Shown here: positions 17,121-25,591 of the stretch, piece by piece
How the letters are laid out: every line of letters starts with the position of its first letter
Numbering within the stretch: position 1 is the first letter of the stretch
Assembly: GCF_027474405.1 (NCBI RefSeq)
Contig: NZ_CP114871.1
Coordinates: 62,001-126,000 of the forward strand
Length of the DNA: 64,000 nucleotides
Direction of reading: 5' to 3'
Source: Caulobacter sp. NIBR2454
GTDB lineage: Bacteria; Pseudomonadota; Alphaproteobacteria; Caulobacterales; Caulobacteraceae
Notes under the pieces: model-generated
What the model was told of the DNA's origin: nothing
Databases searched by the model: none
The model's input: the letters and a program-made list of their open reading frames with translations, nothing else
Position numbers and translations under genes: made by a program

Positions 17121-18542
17121 ATGCCCGTCTTCGGTCCCGCCAAGTGGGATTCCGCCCAGCGTGGTGTCGGCGCGACCGTCACCTGGAGCTTCGCTGAGAG
17201 CAACTACGCCTCATTGGCCCAGCGCTACAGCGGCTATGTGGATCTGACCCCTATCGCCGATGCCTTCCGCGCCTCGGTGCAGGCGGCGTTCGACGCCTGG
17301 GAGGCGGTGGCCAACATCGATTTTGTCTGGGTCGCCGACGCGTCCAATGTCGATATCCGGGTGGGCGATCACGCCATCGACGGACGGCCGAGCGCCGGCC
17401 AGGGCTCGACCCTGGCGACCGCCCAGTTCTGGTACAGCGGCGGGCGGATGAGCATCGCTCAGGTCTATTTCGACGTGGACGCCTACGACCGGGGCAATTT
17501 CTACAGCACCGCCGTCCACGAGATCGGCCACGCCATCGGCCTCGATCACGCCAGCCTGCCCGAAGCGGTGATGTACGCCCAGATCACCAGCGCCAATCGT
17601 TCCGGCACGCTGCACGGCGACGACATAGCGGGCGTCCAGACGCTCTATGGCGCCAAGGCCGCCGCCGGGGCGAGCGCTACGGTCAGCCTGTTGCAGGCCA
17701 GTTTCGAGCATGTCCTGCGCGTCGATCCGGCCACCGCGCCCGCCACCCTGATCCTGTCCGACGGATCATCGGTGACCAATCCCATGCGCAGCTTCGCCGA
17801 TCTTCTGCCCGGCCTGGCCACACAGGTGGAGATGGGGCAGATCAGCCTCGCCGCCGCCCAGGCGCAGATCGCCGGCTGGGCGGCGACCACGACCTCGGTC
17901 GCCAACCTGGCCTATGACTTCTTCACTGGCCGCACGCCCACGGCGACAGGCTTGGACTATCTGATCAACAGCCCCTCGAACGCCGGGGATTTGAACGACC
18001 CCTATTACGCCCGCTTCAACGTCGAGAACCGCTACATCAATTTCGCCGTCAACCTCGGCAAGCTGGGAGAGGGTCGGGATAGCTTCACCGAGGCGTACGG
18101 CGACCTGACCCTGCAACAGGCGACCAAGACGGCGTATGAGCAGATTTTCGGCGTCGCGGCCACCGACGCCAAGGTCTCGGCCCTGCTCTCGGGCCGGATC
18201 GACTACTTCGCCAGCTACGGCGGCGACGGGGCGAATGGCGTCGGAACCAAGGCGGCCATGGTCGGCTGGTTGCTGGCCGAAGCCGACAAGGCTGATCTGG
18301 GACCCTATGTGACGGCCAACAACCGTTTCCTGATCGACCTGGCCACGGACGGAACAGCGCAGTTCAACGTCCATCTTCCCACGGCCTACGCCCTGGGCGC
18401 CCCGGCCGAGGACAGCGGCGCGCTGCAGCTTCACGCCGATTCCGTCTACAGCGCTCCGGACCCGGATTTCGAGGACGGGAGCCAAGCTGTGCTTTGGGGC
18501 GTTGTGCGGAACCAGGTGTTCGAACACGCCGAGCTGGTCTGA
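17121..18542 (+). CDS. Matrixin-like zinc metalloprotease with RsaA-like anchoring domain
   Basis: A 473-residue protein. Residues 1-180 form a metzincin (M10-like) protease with the zinc motif HEIGHAIGLDH (H133, E134, H137, H143) and a Met-turn at M151 (AVMYAQI). Residues about 225-425 closely resemble, from memory, the N-terminal LPS-anchoring region of the S-layer protein RsaA: YDFFTGRTPTATGLDYLI, NDPYYARFNVENRYINFAVNL and a following AYGDLT segment. There is no N-terminal signal peptide, so type I secretion is likely, as for RsaA and the protease SapA, although no clear RTX nonapeptide repeats are present. A surface-held protease acting on the S-layer or exported proteins is inferred. Confidence 0.8.
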   Translation: MPVFGPAKWDSAQRGVGATVTWSFAESNYASLAQRYSGYVDLTPIADAFRASVQAAFDAWEAVANIDFVWVADASNVDIRVGDHAIDGRPSAGQGSTLATAQFWYSGGRMSIAQVYFDVDAYDRGNFYSTAVHEIGHAIGLDHASLPEAVMYAQITSANRSGTLHGDDIAGVQTLYGAKAAAGASATVSLLQASFEHVLRVDPATAPATLILSDGSSVTNPMRSFADLLPGLATQVEMGQISLAAAQAQIAGWAATTTSVANLAYDFFTGRTPTATGLDYLINSPSNAGDLNDPYYARFNVENRYINFAVNLGKLGEGRDSFTEAYGDLTLQQATKTAYEQIFGVAATDAKVSALLSGRIDYFASYGGDGANGVGTKAAMVGWLLAEADKADLGPYVTANNRFLIDLATDGTAQFNVHLPTAYALGAPAEDSGALQLHADSVYSAPDPDFEDGSQAVLWGVVRNQVFEHAELV

Positions 18543-18605
18543 AGCGGCGCCATTGACGGCGAGCGGGCTCGGCTGGACATTCGCCCGCCCCCAACTGGAC
18601 CCGTC

Positions 18606-19703
18606 ATGGCCGCCATCGTACCCGTCACCTCGCGAAGCTCGTTGATCATCATCGCCGCCGTGGCGGTGGGCTTCACGCTGTATTTCCTGCGCGACATCCT
18701 CACGCCGCTGGCGCTCGCCGTATTCCTGGCCGTGATGATCGATGGGTTTGCGCGCATCCTGGGTGAGCGCATTCCGGGCTTTCCGGCCCGCGCCGCGCTG
18801 CCGGTCGCCGTCGTGGCCTCGATCCTGATCTTCGGCCTGACCACCTGGTTTGTGGCCGAGAACGCGGCCACCTTCGTCAATCAGCTGATCCATTACGGCC
18901 CGCGCATCGACGGGCGCATCGCCCAGGTGGCGGACCTGTTGGGGATCGCCGCCCCGCCGCCGATGCGCGAGTTGATCACGCGTTTCAACGCCACCCGCTA
19001 TATCGGGCCGGTAGCCGCGGGCTTCCAGAACTTCGCCTCCGACGCCGTTTTCGTCCTGATCTACCTGGGCTTCATCATCGCCTCGCGGCGCGGCTTCAAG
19101 CAGAAGGCCCGGGCCCTGTTCGTCACCGACGCCGAGCGGCAGGACGCGATCAAGGCCTTCGACCGTATCCGCAGCGGGGTTGAGCGCTATCTTTGGATCC
19201 AAACGGTCACCGGCGTGATCATCGCCTTCGGCTCATGGATCGCCATGGTGGCCGTGGGCCTCGACAGCGCCCTGTTCTGGGCTCTGCTGATCTTCCTGGC
19301 TTCCTATATTCCCGTCGTCGGCGGGGTGATCGGCGTGGCGCTGCCGCCCGTCTTCGCCCTGGTTCAGTTCGAAACCTGGTGGCAGGCCATCGTCCTGCTC
19401 AGCGTGCTGCAGACAGTTCAGTTCGTGGTCGCCAATGTGATCCTCCCCCGAATGCAGGGCGACAGCCTGAACATGGATCCGGTGGTGGTCCTGCTGGCCC
19501 TGGCGTTCTGGAGCCTGGTCTGGGGTTTGCCCGGCGCCTTCCTGTCCACGCCGCTGGCGGTCATGACCATGATCATCCTCGCCCAGTTCGAAGGCGGGCG
19601 TAAGATCGCCATCCTCCTGTCGGCTGACGGCGACCCCCTTGGCGCGGACGAAGCCAAGGGGCGTCCGCGCCGAAAAAAGCCCGTCGCGAAACCTTCGTCT
19701 TGA
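18606..19703 (+). CDS. AI-2E family transporter (PerM/YhhT-like)
   Basis: An inner-membrane protein of 365 residues with about eight hydrophobic segments. The N-terminal pair includes LRDILTPLALAVFLAVMIDG. A soluble-looking region (about 95-150) precedes the conserved core IQTVTGVIIAFGSWIAM, LIFLASYIPVVGGVIGVALPPVFALVQF and VILPRMQGDSLNMDPVVVLLAL, all hallmarks of the family. Members export diverse small solutes or ions; the autoinducer label comes from one E. coli member and should not be read as substrate. The tail is basic (RPRRKKPVAKPSS). It follows the protease gene by 63 nt. Confidence 0.92.
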   Translation: MAAIVPVTSRSSLIIIAAVAVGFTLYFLRDILTPLALAVFLAVMIDGFARILGERIPGFPARAALPVAVVASILIFGLTTWFVAENAATFVNQLIHYGPRIDGRIAQVADLLGIAAPPPMRELITRFNATRYIGPVAAGFQNFASDAVFVLIYLGFIIASRRGFKQKARALFVTDAERQDAIKAFDRIRSGVERYLWIQTVTGVIIAFGSWIAMVAVGLDSALFWALLIFLASYIPVVGGVIGVALPPVFALVQFETWWQAIVLLSVLQTVQFVVANVILPRMQGDSLNMDPVVVLLALAFWSLVWGLPGAFLSTPLAVMTMIILAQFEGGRKIAILLSADGDPLGADEAKGRPRRKKPVAKPSS

Positions 19704-19743
19704 GGGGTCTTTAATCCCCGGCGTGGTCACCTATCTGTAGTCC

Positions 19744-19866
19744 ATCGGACGTTCCCCCAGGTCCGATCGCGGAGCGGCGCAAAGCGTCGTGACCGCCCAA
19801 GGCAGCGCCAACTCCCCCTTGGCGCGCCATTGCGCCGCCGGATTTCCCCCATCCGGCGGCGCTTTT
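19744..19866 (+). ncRNA. Candidate small RNA with three C-rich hairpin loops
   Basis: Three successive hairpins fill this intergenic stretch. Arms 19744-19750/19761-19767 have loop GTTCCCCCAG; arms 19805-19811/19819-19825 have loop CTCCCCC; a perfect 12-bp stem 19832-19843/19851-19862 has loop TTCCCCC and is followed by TTTT, making a terminator. Each loop presents a UCCCCC-type run, as expected of an anti-Shine-Dalgarno riboregulator. A weak -10 (CTATCT at 19732-19737) would start the RNA at the first hairpin. Caulobacter GsrN is a known sRNA with C-rich target-binding loops, but I see no SigT-type promoter. A structured 3' UTR of the transporter gene is the alternative. Confidence 0.6.
19832..19866 (+). 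terminator. Rho-independent terminator, end of candidate small RNA
   Basis: A perfect 12-bp GC-rich stem (19832-19843 with 19851-19862) is closed by a 7-nt loop and followed by TTTTG. It separates the small-RNA region from the gdhZ leader. Confidence 0.85.
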
Positions 19867-19875
19867 GCGTCTGGA

Positions 19876-19940
19876 ATGGATCAAAACGGGTTTTTTTCGA
19901 TCAAGGGGTTGTTTCCCCTTCCGTGTCAGGGTTGATCCAT
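19876..19940 (+). repeat. Nested inverted repeat in the gdhZ leader
   Basis: The outer arms ATGGATCAA (19876-19884) and TTGATCCAT (19932-19940) are perfect 9-bp complements. They enclose a smaller hairpin AAGGGG (19903-19908) / CCCCTT (19915-19920). The structure ends 47 nt before the gdhZ ATG. It could be an RNA structure or a DNA operator; no family is recognised. Confidence 0.5.
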
Positions 19941-19987
19941 CTGAACGCGGGCAAACGCGCTCGCGGGAGGAAAAAACGGGGTTACCC

Positions 19988-22900
19988 ATGAGCGGCGCAA
20001 AAGTCCGCCCGTCAGTCGCAGCTGACTTCGAATCTGATGCCTTGAAAAAGGCGTTCGCAGAACAACTTGGCGCGGACGCCCCCGCCGCCGAGGGCTTCCT
20101 GGTCCAGGTGGTCGACGACTGCGCTCCCGACGAGCTTGTCGGGCTTTCCGGGGCCGACATCGCCCGCATCCTGGCCGACTTCTGGCGCTTCGCCAGCGGC
20201 GAGGCCGCCGCCGACCCTGCCATTCGCCTGCGCCGCGCCATTGGCGAAGGCGATCGCGAGCTGGCTTACGACCTACTCGAGATCGTCCAGCCCGACCGGC
20301 CCTTCCTGGTCGATTCCATCATGGGCGAGATCGCCGATCTGGGCTTCTCGGTCCGCGCCATGTTCCACCCGGTGGTGGAGCTGGGCGGCGTTCGCCGCTC
20401 GATGATCCAGGTCCATCTGGACCCGGTGGGCGAGGATCGCGAAGAGGCCCTGGTCGCCGCCCTGCACGCCACCCTGGCCGATGTGAAGGTGGCCGTGGAG
20501 GATTTCTCCGGCATGCGCGCGCTCATGCGCCGCACCGTCGAGGAGCTTCGCGCCGCCCCCGCCCCGGAATCGGCGGCCGAGCGTGAGGAACTGATCGCGT
20601 TCCTGTCGTGGCTCGAGGACGACCATTTCGTCTTCCTCGGCGCGCGCACCTACGAGTATCCGCGCACCGCTGACGGCGGCTATGCGGCCGAAGAGCCCCT
20701 GTACCAGCCCGAAGGCAGCCTCGGCGTCCTTCGCGACCAGAATCGCGCCGTCCTGCGCCGCGCCAGCGAGCCGGCCATACTGTCGGCCCAGCTGCGCAAG
20801 CACCTGGAGATCGGCGACCCGGTGGTGGTGGCCAAGTCCAACCTGCGCTCGCGGGTCCATCGTCGCGCCTACATGGACTATGTGGGGGTCAAGCGTTACG
20901 GCGCGGACGGCAAGCCGGCGGGCGAGATTCGCTTCGTCGGCCTGTTCACCGCCGAGGGGTACGAGACCCCCGCGCACGACGTGCCGCTGATCCGGCGCAA
21001 GATCGCCGGTGTCACCGAGCGCGCCGGCTATGCGTCCGGCAGCCACAACGCCAAGCGCCTGCGCAACATCGTCGAGACCTATCCCCGGGACGAGCTGTTC
21101 CAGATGGGCGAGGACGAGCTGCTCGATATCTCGCTGGGCGTGCTGCACCTCTATGACCGCCCGCGCGTGCGGCTGTTCGTCCGCCGCGACCCCTTCGACC
21201 GCTTCGTGTCGGTCCTGCTGTTCGTGCCGCGCGATCGCTATGACAGCGGCGTCCGCGCCCGGGCCGGCGCCCTTCTGGCCCAAGCCTTCGGCGGCCGGGT
21301 CTCGGCCTATTATCCCAGCTTCTCCGACGCGCCCCTGGCGCGGGTCCACTACATCATCGGCGTGGCTCCGGGCGATCACTTGAATCCGGACCTGCCGGCC
21401 GTCGAGGCCCAGATCGCCGAGACCGCCCGCACCTGGGAGGACCGCTTCGAGGCGGCGGCCCGCGCCGGCGGCGTGGCTCCCGGCGCCGTGGGCGAGACCC
21501 TGGCCCGCTACGCCAGCGCCTTCTCGCCCGGCTATCGCGACGCCTATGACGCCGCCGAGGCCCTGGCCGACATGGCGGTGATCGAGGACATGACCGCCGA
21601 CGAGCCGGTCCGCGTCCGCGCCTTCCGCGCGCCGACCGACACGCCGTTGCAGCTGCGCTTCAAGCTCTATCGCCCCAACGAGGCCGCGCCCCTGGCCAAC
21701 GTTCTGCCGATCCTCGAGCACATGGGCATGAAGGCCCTGATCGAGGAGGGCAACAAGGTCACGCCCCTGGGCCCCGACGGCGCGCCGCGCCCGGTCTGGG
21801 TCCACGAGTTCCTGCTGCAGGACGACCACGGCGAACACCTGGTCTTCGCTGACGCCAAGGCGCCCTTCGAGGCGGCCTTCACCGCGGTCTGGACCGGCGT
21901 CACCGAAAGCGACGGCTTCAACCGCCTGGTGCTGGAGCTTGGCGTCTCCTGGCGCGAGGCCGCCCTGATCCGCGCCCTGGCGAAATATCGCCAGCAAAGC
22001 GGGCTCGATCCCAGCCAGGCCGTGCAGGAGGAGGCTCTCAGCGCCCACCCCGGCGTCGCCCGCCTGATCCTCGACCTGTTCCGCACCAAGTTCGATCCGG
22101 CTATCGCCCAGGACACCGACGCGCGCGCCTCCCAGGCCCAGGCCATCATGGCCCAGATCGTCGAGGCCCTGCAGGCCGTGGCCAGTCTGGACCACGACCG
22201 CGTCCTGCGCCGCCTGGCCCTGCTGGTCGGCGCGGTGAAGCGGACCAACTTCTACCAGCTAGGCGACGACGGCGCCCCCAAGCCGCACATCAGCTTCAAG
22301 GTCGCCAGCCGCGAGCTGGACGACCTGCCGGCGCCCAAGCCCTATCGCGAGATCTTCGTCTGGGCCCCGCACGTCGAGGGCGTTCACCTGCGCTTCGGTC
22401 CGGTCGCCCGCGGCGGCCTGCGCTGGTCCGATCGTCGTGACGACTTCCGCACCGAGGTCCTCGGCCTGGTGAAGGCCCAACAGGTCAAGAACGCGGTGAT
22501 CGTGCCCGTCGGCTCCAAGGGCGGCTTCTATCCGAAGTCCCTGCCGCGCGGCGGCACGCCCGAGGAAACCCGCGCGACGGCCATCGTCGCCTACAAGACC
22601 TTCCTGTCCGGCCTGCTCGACATCACCGACAATCTGGGCGCCGACGGCGAGGTCATCCGCCCGGCCGGCGTCATCGCCCATGACGGCGACGATCCCTATC
22701 TGGTGGTCGCCGCCGACAAGGGCACGGCCACCTTCTCCGACATCGCCAACGGGCTGGCCGACGACTACGGCTTCTGGCTGGGCGACGCCTTCGCCTCCGG
22801 CGGCTCGGTGGGCTACGACCACAAGGTCATGGGCATCACCGCCCGCGGGGCGTGGGAAGCGGTCAAGCGCCACTTCCGCGAGCTGGGCAAGGACATCCAG

Positions 22901-24832
22901 ACCGAGCCCTTCACCGTGGTCGGCGTCGGGGACATGAGCGGCGACGTGTTCGGCAACGGCATGCTGCTGTCCAAGGCGACCAGGCTGCTGGCGGCCTTCG
23001 ACCATCGTCACATCTTCCTCGACCCCGATCCCGACCCGGCGGCCTCGTGGGCCGAGCGCGACCGCATGTTCAAGCTGCCGCGCTCGTCCTGGGACGACTA
23101 TGACCGCAGCAAGATCTCCAAGGGCGGCGGCGTCTTCGCCCGGTCCCTGAAGACCATTCCGCTGTCGCCGGAAGTCCAGGCCATGCTCGACCTGAAGGCC
23201 GAGGAGGTCTCTCCGGCCGAGCTGATGACCGCCATCCTCAAGAGCCGCGCCGAGCTGCTCTATCTCGGCGGCATCGGCACCTATGTGAAGGCCAAGGGCG
23301 AGACCAACGCCGAGGCGGGCGACAAGGCCAATGACGCCGTTCGCGTCAATGGCGCCGACCTGCGGGCCAAGGTGGTGGGCGAGGGCGCCAATCTGGGCCT
23401 GACCCAGGCTGGCCGCATCGAGTTCGCCCGAAACGGCGGCCGCATCAACACTGACGCCATCGACAACTCCGCCGGGGTCGACAGTTCCGACCACGAGGTC
23501 AACATCAAGATCCTCACCGGCATGGTCGAGCGGGGCGGCAAGCTGAACCGGCCCGACCGCAACACCCTGCTGGCTTCGATGACCGACGAGGTCGCCGAAC
23601 ATGTGCTGGTACACAATTACGACCAGACCTTGGCCCTGACCCTGGCCCAGCAGGGCGGGGCGGCGGACCTGGACGCCTACCAACGGTTCATGGCTGACCT
23701 GGAACAGCGCGGCCGCCTGGACCGCAAGGTCGAGGGCCTGCCCGACGCCACGGCTCTGGCCGAGCGCGCCCAGACCGGCAAGGGTCTGACCCGGCCGGAG
23801 CTGGCCGTCTTGCTGGCCTACTCCAAGATCGACCTGTTCGACGACATGGTCGCCTCGACCGGTCCCGACGACGCCTTCTTCGAAACCACCCTCAAGGCCT
23901 ATTTCCCCAAGGCTCTGGGCAAGTTCGAGGACGAGATGAAGCGCCACCGCCTGCGGCGCGAGATCATCTCGACGGTGCTGTCCAACGAGATCGTCAACCT
24001 GTGCGGCCCGACCTTCGCCCAGCGCCTGCGCGCCGCGGCCGGTTGCGACACCCGCGCCCTGGTCCTGGCCTTCGAGGCGGCCCGGCGCATATTCCGCCTG
24101 GACGAAGCCTGGGATTCCATCGCGGCCCTGGACCTCAAGATTCCGGCGGCGGCCCAGACGGCCCTGTTCGCGGAAGTCTCGCTGGTCCTGCGTCGCCAGA
24201 CCTTCTGGCTGGCCCGCCGCGCCACGCGCGGCGACGTCACGGTCCAGGGCCTGATCGACGGCTACCGGCCCGCCGCCGACGCCTTGCTGGGCGAAGGCGC
24301 GGCCTTGCTGTCGCCGCTGGAACAGAAGAGCTTGGCCAAGCGGGCCAAGGCCTTCGTCGCCCTCGGCGCGCCGGAGGACCTGGCCCAGGCCATCGCCGCC
24401 CTGCGCACCATGACCAGCGTCAGCGACGTGGCGGATCTGGCCTGGAAACAGGGCTGGACCGCCCAGCAGGCCGGCCGCCTCTATCACCGCGTCGGCTCGG
24501 CCTTCGCCTTCGACCGCCTGCGGGCGGCGGCGGGAACCCTGCCGGCCGGCGACGCCTTCGAGCGCATGGCCATCCGTCGCCTGATCGAGGACCTGCTCGC
24601 CGAGCAGGCCGGCCTCAGCGAGGCGGTGATGAAGTTCTCCGCCAACGCCCAGGCCGGCGACAGCCTTGAGGCCGCCAAGACGGCGGTGGCCTCCTGGTCC
24701 GCCCTGCGAGCCGATCCCGTCCGCGCGGCCAAGAAGGCGGTGGACGAGATCGAGGCCGCCGGCGGCGACTGGAGCTTCGCCAAGCTGACCATCGCCAACG
24801 GCGCCCTGCGCGAGGTGGTGGCGGTCGCTTAA
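19988..24832 (+). CDS. gdhZ: NAD-specific glutamate dehydrogenase, large type (GdhZ)
   Basis: A 1614-residue enzyme of the large bacterial NAD-GDH class (PF05088 type) that converts glutamate to 2-oxoglutarate and ammonia. The long regulatory N-terminal half (about 1-720) includes LEIVQPDRPFLVDSIMGE and FLSWLEDDHFVFLGARTYEY. The catalytic part contains FGPVARGGLRWSDRRDDFRTEVLGL, VKNAVIVPVGSKGGF with the substrate Lys, ADKGTATFSDIAN, VVGVGDMSGDVFGNGML for NAD, and VVGEGANLGLTQAGRIEFA. In Caulobacter, GdhZ is degraded in a cell-cycle-dependent way and also influences FtsZ. The start ATG at 19988 has GGGAGG upstream. The stop shares TTAA with the convergent hydrolase gene. Confidence 0.96.
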   Translation: MSGAKVRPSVAADFESDALKKAFAEQLGADAPAAEGFLVQVVDDCAPDELVGLSGADIARILADFWRFASGEAAADPAIRLRRAIGEGDRELAYDLLEIVQPDRPFLVDSIMGEIADLGFSVRAMFHPVVELGGVRRSMIQVHLDPVGEDREEALVAALHATLADVKVAVEDFSGMRALMRRTVEELRAAPAPESAAEREELIAFLSWLEDDHFVFLGARTYEYPRTADGGYAAEEPLYQPEGSLGVLRDQNRAVLRRASEPAILSAQLRKHLEIGDPVVVAKSNLRSRVHRRAYMDYVGVKRYGADGKPAGEIRFVGLFTAEGYETPAHDVPLIRRKIAGVTERAGYASGSHNAKRLRNIVETYPRDELFQMGEDELLDISLGVLHLYDRPRVRLFVRRDPFDRFVSVLLFVPRDRYDSGVRARAGALLAQAFGGRVSAYYPSFSDAPLARVHYIIGVAPGDHLNPDLPAVEAQIAETARTWEDRFEAAARAGGVAPGAVGETLARYASAFSPGYRDAYDAAEALADMAVIEDMTADEPVRVRAFRAPTDTPLQLRFKLYRPNEAAPLANVLPILEHMGMKALIEEGNKVTPLGPDGAPRPVWVHEFLLQDDHGEHLVFADAKAPFEAAFTAVWTGVTESDGFNRLVLELGVSWREAALIRALAKYRQQSGLDPSQAVQEEALSAHPGVARLILDLFRTKFDPAIAQDTDARASQAQAIMAQIVEALQAVASLDHDRVLRRLALLVGAVKRTNFYQLGDDGAPKPHISFKVASRELDDLPAPKPYREIFVWAPHVEGVHLRFGPVARGGLRWSDRRDDFRTEVLGLVKAQQVKNAVIVPVGSKGGFYPKSLPRGGTPEETRATAIVAYKTFLSGLLDITDNLGADGEVIRPAGVIAHDGDDPYLVVAADKGTATFSDIANGLADDYGFWLGDAFASGGSVGYDHKVMGITARGAWEAVKRHFRELGKDIQTEPFTVVGVGDMSGDVFGNGMLLSKATRLLAAFDHRHIFLDPDPDPAASWAERDRMFKLPRSSWDDYDRSKISKGGGVFARSLKTIPLSPEVQAMLDLKAEEVSPAELMTAILKSRAELLYLGGIGTYVKAKGETNAEAGDKANDAVRVNGADLRAKVVGEGANLGLTQAGRIEFARNGGRINTDAIDNSAGVDSSDHEVNIKILTGMVERGGKLNRPDRNTLLASMTDEVAEHVLVHNYDQTLALTLAQQGGAADLDAYQRFMADLEQRGRLDRKVEGLPDATALAERAQTGKGLTRPELAVLLAYSKIDLFDDMVASTGPDDAFFETTLKAYFPKALGKFEDEMKRHRLRREIISTVLSNEIVNLCGPTFAQRLRAAAGCDTRALVLAFEAARRIFRLDEAWDSIAALDLKIPAAAQTALFAEVSLVLRRQTFWLARRATRGDVTVQGLIDGYRPAADALLGEGAALLSPLEQKSLAKRAKAFVALGAPEDLAQAIAALRTMTSVSDVADLAWKQGWTAQQAGRLYHRVGSAFAFDRLRAAAGTLPAGDAFERMAIRRLIEDLLAEQAGLSEAVMKFSANAQAGDSLEAAKTAVASWSALRADPVRAAKKAVDEIEAAGGDWSFAKLTIANGALREVVAVA

Positions 24833-25581
24833 GCGAGACCGGCTGTGAGGGCGCGGGCGAAAAAGGCTCGCGTCCGCTCGGCGTAGTCGGGGCGGTGGCG
24901 CGTGCGCGGATCGCTGGCGCGGTCGTCGTCGAAGGCGTGGGTGGCGTCGTCGAACTTCAGGGTCTCGACGCCCACCCCGTCTGCGGTCAGTCGGGCCAGG
25001 GCTTTCTCGGCGGGCTTGAAGCCGACCACCTGATCCTTGCCGCCCAGCACGGCCGCCACGCGTGGCGCGCGGTCGCCCCAGCCCCGCCGCAGGGCGACGC
25101 TGAACGGTCCGGCATAGGGATAGACCAGAAACGCCGTCTTCAAACGGCTCAAGGCCGACAGATCAACGTCGATCAGGCCGGTCGCGCGTGTCGTGGCCGG
25201 GGTCAGGGCCAGGGCGTCCAGGATCGTCCAGCCCCCATGGCTCCAGCCGCCGACGGCCACATGATCGGCGTCGGCCCAGTCCTGGCCTTTCAGCCAGTGC
25301 AGCATGGCGAAGATATCGGCCGCCCGCTGCTGGCCATGCACGCCAAGACCGGTGCAGACCACCAGATGGGCGGTCACCCGCGACAGGCCGCGAGGGGTGA
25401 ACGAGTCCACGATCACCGCCGCGAACCCGGCCTGCACCGCCGCGTCGGCGTAGTTCTGCATGAAGGGCTGCAGCCCCCCGCAGCCGTGCATCAGCAGCAC
25501 GACCGGGAACGGGCCGGGTCCTTCGGGCCTGGTCACCTGGATGTTCGTCGCCAGCCGGTCAGCCCAGCCGGCGACAGTCAA
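24829..25581 (-). CDS. Dienelactone hydrolase-like alpha/beta hydrolase
   Basis: A 250-residue cytoplasmic alpha/beta hydrolase. The oxyanion-loop strand is FPVVLLMHGCGGLQPF. The nucleophile elbow is GGWSHGG, with Ser rather than the Cys of classical dienelactone hydrolase. The acid (GGKDQVVG) and base (DATHAFDDD) follow in the expected order. The substrate is not predictable. It starts 10 nt after the purH stop on the same strand, so it may be co-transcribed, although a metabolic link to purines is not evident. Its stop overlaps the gdhZ stop by 4 bp. Confidence 0.87.
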   Translation of the reverse strand: MTVAGWADRLATNIQVTRPEGPGPFPVVLLMHGCGGLQPFMQNYADAAVQAGFAAVIVDSFTPRGLSRVTAHLVVCTGLGVHGQQRAADIFAMLHWLKGQDWADADHVAVGGWSHGGWTILDALALTPATTRATGLIDVDLSALSRLKTAFLVYPYAGPFSVALRRGWGDRAPRVAAVLGGKDQVVGFKPAEKALARLTADGVGVETLKFDDATHAFDDDRASDPRTRHRPDYAERTRAFFARALTAGLA

Positions 25582-25591
25582 AGACTGGCCC

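Noticed and set aside
20273..22195. A 640-codon open frame on the minus strand opposite gdhZ
   Set aside because: It mirrors the codon pattern of gdhZ, has Gly/His/Gln-rich low-information sequence and no domain or RBS. GC-rich DNA gives long antisense frames.
22259..24487. A 742-codon minus-strand open frame opposite gdhZ
   Set aside because: Same composition artefact; no recognisable motif and entirely inside a strongly supported gene.
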